A stretch of DNA of 64,000 bases from assembly GCF_019704135.1 (NCBI RefSeq), contig NZ_AP024355.1, forward strand, positions 4,223,034-4,287,033, read 5' to 3'. The notes below the pieces were generated by a model. That model saw nothing but the letters and a program-made list of their open reading frames with translations, was not told where the DNA came from and ran no database searches. Source of the DNA: Desulfuromonas versatilis (GTDB taxonomy: Bacteria; Desulfobacterota; Desulfuromonadia; Desulfuromonadales; NIT-T3). The position numbers and the translations under genes are program-made. Of the stretch, positions 59,471 through 64,000 are shown piece by piece (position 1 is the first letter of the stretch; each line of letters begins with the position of its first letter).

Positions 59471-60010
59471 ATGAGCGAACGCAAGGACCTCGGCCGTGAG
59501 TTGTCCCGCATCGAGCAGGACCTCAAGGAGCTGGAAATCCTTTACGAGCAGTATTTCGCCGGGGTGGAAAAACGCGAACCGGTCAAGCAGCGCGACGGGC
59601 TCGCCCAGCGCCTGCGCCACTTCACCAACCGCCGCATCACCCAGACCGACCTGCGCTTTCGCTACCAGACCCTCGCCGCTCGCTTCCACAGCTACGCCAC
59701 CTACTGGGACCGCATCCTGCGCCAGATCGACGAGGGGCGCTACGTCCGCCAGCAGGCGCCGAAAGTTCCCGTGCCCGCCCCGGCTGCCGCGCCGAGCGGC
59801 GACGAAACCGAGGCCATCTACCGGGAGCTGCTGCTGGCCCGCCAGGCCTGCAACCTGAAAACCACCACCCTGGACCGCGAGCAGGTGTCCCGCTTCATCG
59901 AGCAGCAGCGGGAAAAAATCCGCGAAAAATTCGGCGACCGGGCGGTGGAATTCCGCGTGGTGACCGAAGACGGCAAGCCCAAGATCAAGGTCCGGGCGAA
60001 AAAATCTTGA
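59471..60010 (+). CDS. MXAN_5187-like coiled-coil protein
   Basis: The start at 59471 has GGAGG six bases upstream; an ATG at 59459 lies before that site. The 179-residue cytoplasmic protein has an N-terminal coiled coil (LSRIEQDLKELEILYEQYF), a basic central part (TNRRITQTDLRFRYQTLAAR, HSYATYWDRILRQIDEG), a Pro/Ala linker and a C-terminal helical region (RFIEQQREKIREKFGDRA). It resembles the C-terminal domain of MXAN_5187-type proteins of deltaproteobacteria, of unknown function. The downstream patatin gene starts at or near its stop codon. Confidence 0.6.
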   Translation: MSERKDLGRELSRIEQDLKELEILYEQYFAGVEKREPVKQRDGLAQRLRHFTNRRITQTDLRFRYQTLAARFHSYATYWDRILRQIDEGRYVRQQAPKVPVPAPAAAPSGDETEAIYRELLLARQACNLKTTTLDREQVSRFIEQQREKIREKFGDRAVEFRVVTEDGKPKIKVRAKKS

Positions 60011-60024
60011 ACGGCAGGCCTCCC

Positions 60025-61152
60025 ATGCCCCCCAAGCGCAGCAAAACAGCCCTGGTACTGGCCGGCGGCGGCATCATGGGCGCCGCTTACGAGATCGGCT
60101 GCCTGACCGCCCTCGACCGGCTGTTTGCGCCCGGCTTCAGCTCCCGGCGCTTCGACATCTACGTCGGGGTCAGCGCCGGTTCGGTCATCGCCGCGCTGGT
60201 GGCCAGCCGCATCGCCCCCGAGGGGCTGTTCAAGGCCATCGCCAACGAGGAGCAGAGCGTCTTCAATTTCGGCCGCTCGGACATCTACCGCCTGGACTAC
60301 CGGGCCATGTTCTCCTCCTTCCGCCGGGTGGCCGGCAACCTGTTCAAGATCATGCGCAAATACCGGCGCAGCCGCTGGTCGCTCTCATTCGCCGACGCCC
60401 TGCACATCCTCCAGGAGCAGTTCCCCGCGGGGCTGTTCTCCCTCGAACCGATGCAGCAGTACCTCTGCCAGTCCTTCCGCAAGGAGGGGATCCTCGACGA
60501 CTTCAACCTGATCCAGAACGAGCTGTACATCCCCGCCTACGACCTGGACCGGGGCCACCGGGTGGTTTTCGGCAGCGAGGGGTACCGCGACGTGCACATC
60601 TGCCAGGCGATCACCGCCTCCTGCGCCATCCCCTATTTTTTCCGCCCCCCGAGAATCGGCGACAGCCACTACATGGACGGCTCCATCGGCCGGGTCAGCC
60701 ACATCGACGTGGCCATCGAGAAGGGGGCCCGGCTGGTGGTGCTGGTCAACCCCCGCGTGCCGATGGACAACGACCGGGAGCGCTCCTGCCTCCCCTCCAT
60801 GTCCTACGGCAAGTGTTCGAGCATCGCCGAGTTGGGCATCTCCTACGCCTGGGAGCAGTCGCGGCGCATCGAGAACAAGGAAAAGCTCGACCTGGCCCTC
60901 GACGGCTACCGGCGCAAGCACCCCGAGGTGGACATCCTGCTCATCGAGCCGGGCTGCGAGGAGTCGGTGCTGTTCTTCCAGAGCCCCATGAGCCACACGG
61001 CCCGCCACCATATCATGAACTACGGCTACCACCTCACCCTGGGCCAGCTGCGCAGCCGCTTCGCCGAGTTCAGCGAGGTCTTCGAGCGCCACGGCATCCA
61101 GGTCAGCGACCGCAACCTGGCCGCGCCGCCGCCCGCCGAGGTGAGCGGTTAG
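60025..61152 (+). CDS. Patatin-like phospholipase
   Basis: This 375-residue serine hydrolase has the oxyanion loop LAGGGIMGAAYEIG, the nucleophile elbow YVGVSAGSV (GxSxG) and the dyad aspartate in YMDGSIG. The fold releases fatty acids from lipids or acts as a thioesterase-like acyl hydrolase. No signal peptide is present. ATG 60025 with AGG upstream is preferred; a TTG at 60007 overlapping the previous stop (TTGA) is the alternative. Co-transcription with the preceding gene is likely. Confidence 0.9.
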   Translation: MPPKRSKTALVLAGGGIMGAAYEIGCLTALDRLFAPGFSSRRFDIYVGVSAGSVIAALVASRIAPEGLFKAIANEEQSVFNFGRSDIYRLDYRAMFSSFRRVAGNLFKIMRKYRRSRWSLSFADALHILQEQFPAGLFSLEPMQQYLCQSFRKEGILDDFNLIQNELYIPAYDLDRGHRVVFGSEGYRDVHICQAITASCAIPYFFRPPRIGDSHYMDGSIGRVSHIDVAIEKGARLVVLVNPRVPMDNDRERSCLPSMSYGKCSSIAELGISYAWEQSRRIENKEKLDLALDGYRRKHPEVDILLIEPGCEESVLFFQSPMSHTARHHIMNYGYHLTLGQLRSRFAEFSEVFERHGIQVSDRNLAAPPPAEVSG

Positions 61153-61214
61153 GGGCTTGCCGGGCGGTCGGAACCGACCGAAGGGACCAAAAGGACTAAA
61201 GGGACCCAAGGGAC

Positions 61215-61268
61215 CAGTTAAACCAGTTAAACCAGTTAAACCAGTTAAACCAGTTAAACTAGTTAAAC
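61215..61268 (+). repeat. 9-bp tandem repeat (CAGTTAAAC), six copies
   Basis: Five exact copies of CAGTTAAAC are followed by one TAGTTAAAC, after a degenerate GGGACCAAA-type stretch. The tract lies between the patatin and radical SAM genes. Confidence 0.95.
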
Positions 61269-61301
61269 CATGCCCCCCCCCCGATCCCGAGGACGCCGAC
61301 C

Positions 61302-63170
61302 ATGAACATCGCCCTGGCCACCCTGCACGCCAACCGCTCCGCCCAGGCGGTCCCCCTGGCCGCCGCCTGCCTGGCCGCCGCGCTCCCCGAGGGGCTGCGC
61401 CGCAAGACCAGGCTGGTCGACCTGTATCCGGACCAGGACCAGGAGGCGATGGTCCGGGCCCTGCTCGCCGCGAACCCGCAGCTGGTCGCCTTCTCCCTCT
61501 ACGTCTGGAACCGCGAGGCGCTGCTGGCCCTGGCCCGCCGCCTGCGCCGGGAGCGCCCCGCGCTGCGCCTGGTGGCCGGCGGCCCCGAGGCGACCACCGA
61601 CCCCGCGGGGGTGCTGCGCGACGGGGATCTGGACGCGGTCATCCGCGGCGAGGGCGAGGCGAGCTTCCGCGAACTGGTGGAGGCCCTGGAGCAGGGCCCG
61701 CTGCGGGTGGCGCCGGCGGGGGTCACCCTGAACACCCCCGAGGGGCCGGTCGCCGGGCCGGAGCGCGCCCCCGCCGAGGACCTGGACGCCCTCGCCTCCC
61801 CCTGGCTCAGCGGGGTGCTGACGCCCCCGGCCGGGGGCGGCGTGCTCTGGGAGGTCTCCCGCGGCTGCCCCTTCGCCTGCGATTTCTGCTTCGACGCCCG
61901 CGGCAGCCGGGGGGTGCGGCATATCGGCGAAAAGCGCCTGGTGGCCGAACTCAAGCTGTTCGCCCGGGCCCGGGTCGGCCAGGTCTGGGTGCTCGACTCG
62001 ACCTTCAATTTCCCCCCGGAGCGGGGCAAGAACCTGCTGCGGCTGCTGGCCCGGCACGCCCCCCAGGTCCATTTTCACCTGGAGGCCAAGGCGGATTTTC
62101 TCGACCGGGAGACCGCCAGGCTGCTTGCCGACACCCCCTGCTCGGTGCAGATCGGGCTGCAGTCGGCCCGCCCCGAGGTACTGCGCAACATTCACCGCAA
62201 CCTGGACCTGGCGGCCTTCGGCCGCCGGCTGCAGCAGCTCGGCGCCGAGGGGGTGACCTTTGGCCTCGACCTGATCTACGGCCTGCCGGGCGACGATCAC
62301 CAGGGTTTTCGCCACAGCCTGAACACCGCGCTGGGCTTCGCCCCCAACCACCTGGACATGTTCGCCCTGGCGGTGCTGCCCGGCACCCCCCTGCACCGCG
62401 ACCGGGAGCGTTTCGGCATCGTCGCCGAGGAGCAGCCCCCCTACCGGGTCCTGGGCAGCGCCAGCTGCCCGCCCGCCGACCTGGAACGCAGCCGCAGCCT
62501 GGCCGCGGCCGCCGACCTGTTTTACAACGTCGGCCGGGCGGTGGCATTTTTCCCCGCCCTGCTCAAGGCCACCGGGACCCAGCCGGCGGAGTTTCTCGAA
62601 GGGTTCGCCGAGTGGGCCCTGGGCCCGGGCGGGGTGGAGTCCTCCCGCTTCCTGGATGCCCTGCCGTGGAAGCCCGCCGCAGTGCTGGCGCTCCAGGAGG
62701 GCTACGTCACCGAACGCCTGCGCCGCGCCGGGCGCGAGGAGCTGGTCCCGGCGGCCCTCGACCTGATGCGCTACCATTTCCACTACGCCGAGACCCTGCT
62801 CGGCCCCGAGACCCTCCCCCTGAAGGGGAAAACCCCGCGCGGCCAGCAGCTGTGGAACACTCCGCTGCGTACCGCCGGTTCGTTGCGCCTGGTGCCGTTC
62901 AACTATGAGATACTCGAGATGGTTGAGCTGGGGGACATCGACCTGGCGGAGCTGGCCGCCATGTTCCGCCCGGTGGGTTCGATGGTGCTCTTCGTGCGGC
63001 GGGGGGACCAGGTGTTCTGCGAGTCGCTGGTGGAGGACTTTGCCCGGCTGCTCGGCGGCTGTCAAAAAAAGAGAGCGCCGAAGGAGATCTTCGGCGCCAG
63101 CCTTTCCAGCCGCGAAGGCGCCGAAATCGTCGAGTTCGCCGTGGCGGAGGGGTTTTTGGTGAGGGGCTAG
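61302..63170 (+). CDS. B12-binding-domain radical SAM protein
   Basis: This 622-residue protein has an N-terminal cobalamin-binding-like Rossmann domain (LVAFSLYVWNREALLALARR, LVAGGPEATTDP, VIRGEGEASFRELV). The radical SAM core follows with CPFACDFC (Cys-x3-Cys-x2-Cys near residue 188), then VQIGLQSARPEVLRNIHR and GLDLIYGLPGDD. The C-terminal domain is DUF4080-like (WNTPLRTAGSLRLVPFNYEI). Substrate is unknown. The canonical DxHxxG B12 motif is absent, so cobalamin binding is uncertain. An overlapping frame starting at 61157 is a shadow. Confidence 0.88.
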   Translation: MNIALATLHANRSAQAVPLAAACLAAALPEGLRRKTRLVDLYPDQDQEAMVRALLAANPQLVAFSLYVWNREALLALARRLRRERPALRLVAGGPEATTDPAGVLRDGDLDAVIRGEGEASFRELVEALEQGPLRVAPAGVTLNTPEGPVAGPERAPAEDLDALASPWLSGVLTPPAGGGVLWEVSRGCPFACDFCFDARGSRGVRHIGEKRLVAELKLFARARVGQVWVLDSTFNFPPERGKNLLRLLARHAPQVHFHLEAKADFLDRETARLLADTPCSVQIGLQSARPEVLRNIHRNLDLAAFGRRLQQLGAEGVTFGLDLIYGLPGDDHQGFRHSLNTALGFAPNHLDMFALAVLPGTPLHRDRERFGIVAEEQPPYRVLGSASCPPADLERSRSLAAAADLFYNVGRAVAFFPALLKATGTQPAEFLEGFAEWALGPGGVESSRFLDALPWKPAAVLALQEGYVTERLRRAGREELVPAALDLMRYHFHYAETLLGPETLPLKGKTPRGQQLWNTPLRTAGSLRLVPFNYEILEMVELGDIDLAELAAMFRPVGSMVLFVRRGDQVFCESLVEDFARLLGGCQKKRAPKEIFGASLSSREGAEIVEFAVAEGFLVRG

Positions 63171-63194
63171 GGCCGTGGGCCGTGGGCCGTAAAA

Positions 63195-63268
63195 CGTAAT
63201 GGGTAATGGGTAATGGGTGTACGCCTCACGCCTCACGCCTCACGCCTCACGCCTCACGCCTCACGCGT
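63195..63268. repeat. Degenerate tandem repeats TAATGGG and CGCCTCA
   Basis: GGGTAATGGGTAATGGGT is followed by six copies of the 7-bp word CGCCTCA. The tract lies between convergent genes and belongs to the same word family as 43625-43682. Confidence 0.85.
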
Positions 63269-63270
63269 CC

Positions 63271-64000
63271 CTAGCCTTTAAGCAACAAATCCACAAACCC
63301 CTTGTACGTCTCGCGCTTGCGTTCCGAGGCTTCGTAGAGGCCGGAGGAGAACAGGGCGGTGGCGGCGTGTTCGGCCATCATGGAGAAGAGCTGGTGGTCG
63401 ACGGGGGCGAACTTCTCCTTCTGCACGAACAGCCGGTAGATGGCCAGCACGCCGGTGGTCTGGTCGTGGATCTTCAGGGGGACGGCGGCCAGGGGGGCGG
63501 CGGGGTCGTCGGAGCCCTGCACCACGGATCCCTCCAGCAGGAAGGTGGGACCGCCGGCGGCCACGCTGCCGAGGATCCCTTCCCCGGCGCTGACCTCGGG
63601 AAACTCCGCGCCCTCGAACCCCTCGGCGGCTTCCAGGCGCAGCCGGCTGGAATCCTTTTCCTGCAGCAGCAGGGCGAATTTTTCGGCGCCGACGAAATTG
63701 ATCACCACCTCCTTGATGATCTCAACCACCTGGCCCCGGTCGAGGACCGAGTGCAGCCGGGAGGAGGCCACGTAGAGGTTGGTGAGGTTGTTGTTGATCT
63801 CCTCGATCTGCACGATCTGCTCGGCGAACTCGCGGTTCTCGGTTTCCAGCTCGGCGATCCTGCGGCGCAGCCGGCGGTTTTCATCCTCCAGGGCCAGGAA
63901 ACGCGGGTCGGAGACCTGTTCGGCCACCCCCTGGGCGGCCGGCTCCGGGCTCTCCAGACCCTGGTTGACCAGCTCCTCCAGCGCCCGGACACCCTGGGGC
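63271..64000 (-). CDS. Coiled-coil GAF domain protein, 5' end outside the window
   Basis: The frame is open past a possible GTG at 63927 to the window end, so the N-terminus is missing. The visible part has a long coiled coil (DENRRLRRRIAELETENREF) followed by a GAF-like domain (HSVLDRGQVVEIIKEVVINF, EKFALLLQEKDSSRLRLEA, APLAAVPLKIHDQTTGVLAI) and a short tail. GAF domains bind small ligands or mediate signalling. No output domain is visible, so it may act through protein contacts. It is convergent with the radical SAM gene. Confidence 0.8.
   Translation of the reverse strand, partial: PQGVRALEELVNQGLESPEPAAQGVAEQVSDPRFLALEDENRRLRRRIAELETENREFAEQIVQIEEINNNLTNLYVASSRLHSVLDRGQVVEIIKEVVINFVGAEKFALLLQEKDSSRLRLEAAEGFEGAEFPEVSAGEGILGSVAAGGPTFLLEGSVVQGSDDPAAPLAAVPLKIHDQTTGVLAIYRLFVQKEKFAPVDHQLFSMMAEHAATALFSSGLYEASERKRETYKGFVDLLLKG

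Noticed and set aside
61157-62908. 583-residue plus-strand frame overlapping the radical SAM gene
   Set aside because: It starts in the 9-bp repeat (repeated VKPVKP) and lacks the CxxxCxxC motif present in the true frame.

Overview
The window looks like chromosomal DNA of a high-GC deltaproteobacterium of the Desulfuromonas/Geobacter group (Desulfuromonadia). The evidence is a two-gene DUF507 operon, an MXAN_5187-like protein, a CIRCE-controlled groES-groEL operon, a NarL-type sensor/regulator pair next to surface multicopper proteins, and dense intergenic repeats. This placement rests on gene content alone; no rRNA or tRNA gene was seen.

Layout. (1) 1-2985, plus strand: the end of an exopolysaccharide locus, with a GT4 glycosyltransferase cut by the window edge, a VpsJ-like protein and a WecG/TagA/CpsF transferase. 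(2) 3047-14309, minus strand: a surface-protein operon of a 2154-residue secreted beta-helix/Ig-repeat protein followed by three tandem multicopper-oxidase-fold proteins whose copper ligands are unequally retained. Upstream lie a LuxR-type response regulator and a histidine kinase (14681-16367). (3) 16655-18310: a WecA-like sugar-phosphate transferase, then a 45-residue membrane ORF on the plus strand. (4) 19027-21080: composite A+B repeats split by a complete IS4-family element. (5) 21100-34890, minus strand: an O-unit/capsule island with flippase, F420H2-dehydrogenase-like protein, pyruvyl transferase, GT2, EpsG/Wzy, asparagine-synthase-like protein, GT4, an IS3 insertion, then gmd, an fcl/colC-like gene and a His-for-Lys PLP dehydratase-like gene. 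Most of it is AT-richer than the flanks. (6) 34891-41350: a gene-poor zone of REP-like repeats, a truncated IS3 element, a candidate structured RNA, a 140-bp tandem array interrupted by a GxxExxY gene, and a beta-CASP nuclease. (7) 41354-64000: mainly core genes: groEL/groES, DUF507 pair, a ZTP-riboswitch-controlled class V aminotransferase, a DUF4139 protein, two PhnD-like repeat proteins, a PcrA/UvrD helicase, a ClC channel, glmS, glmU, a patatin, a radical SAM protein and a GAF protein.

How it fits together. GlmS and GlmU make UDP-GlcNAc, a likely substrate for the WecA-like protein that would prime lipid-linked glycan synthesis. Gmd, the fcl/colC-like enzyme and the PLP enzyme would make a GDP-linked deoxy or 3,6-dideoxy sugar. 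The island's glycosyltransferases, Wzx and Wzy would assemble and export the repeat unit. The multicopper operon and the giant protein share the same Ig-like repeats, so they probably belong to one cell-surface structure, perhaps controlled by the adjacent two-component system. The most unusual items are the three-protein multicopper set, the His/Cys-substituted aminotransferase-fold enzyme, the GxxExxY gene lodged in a tandem repeat, and the candidate structured RNA near 36.8 kb.
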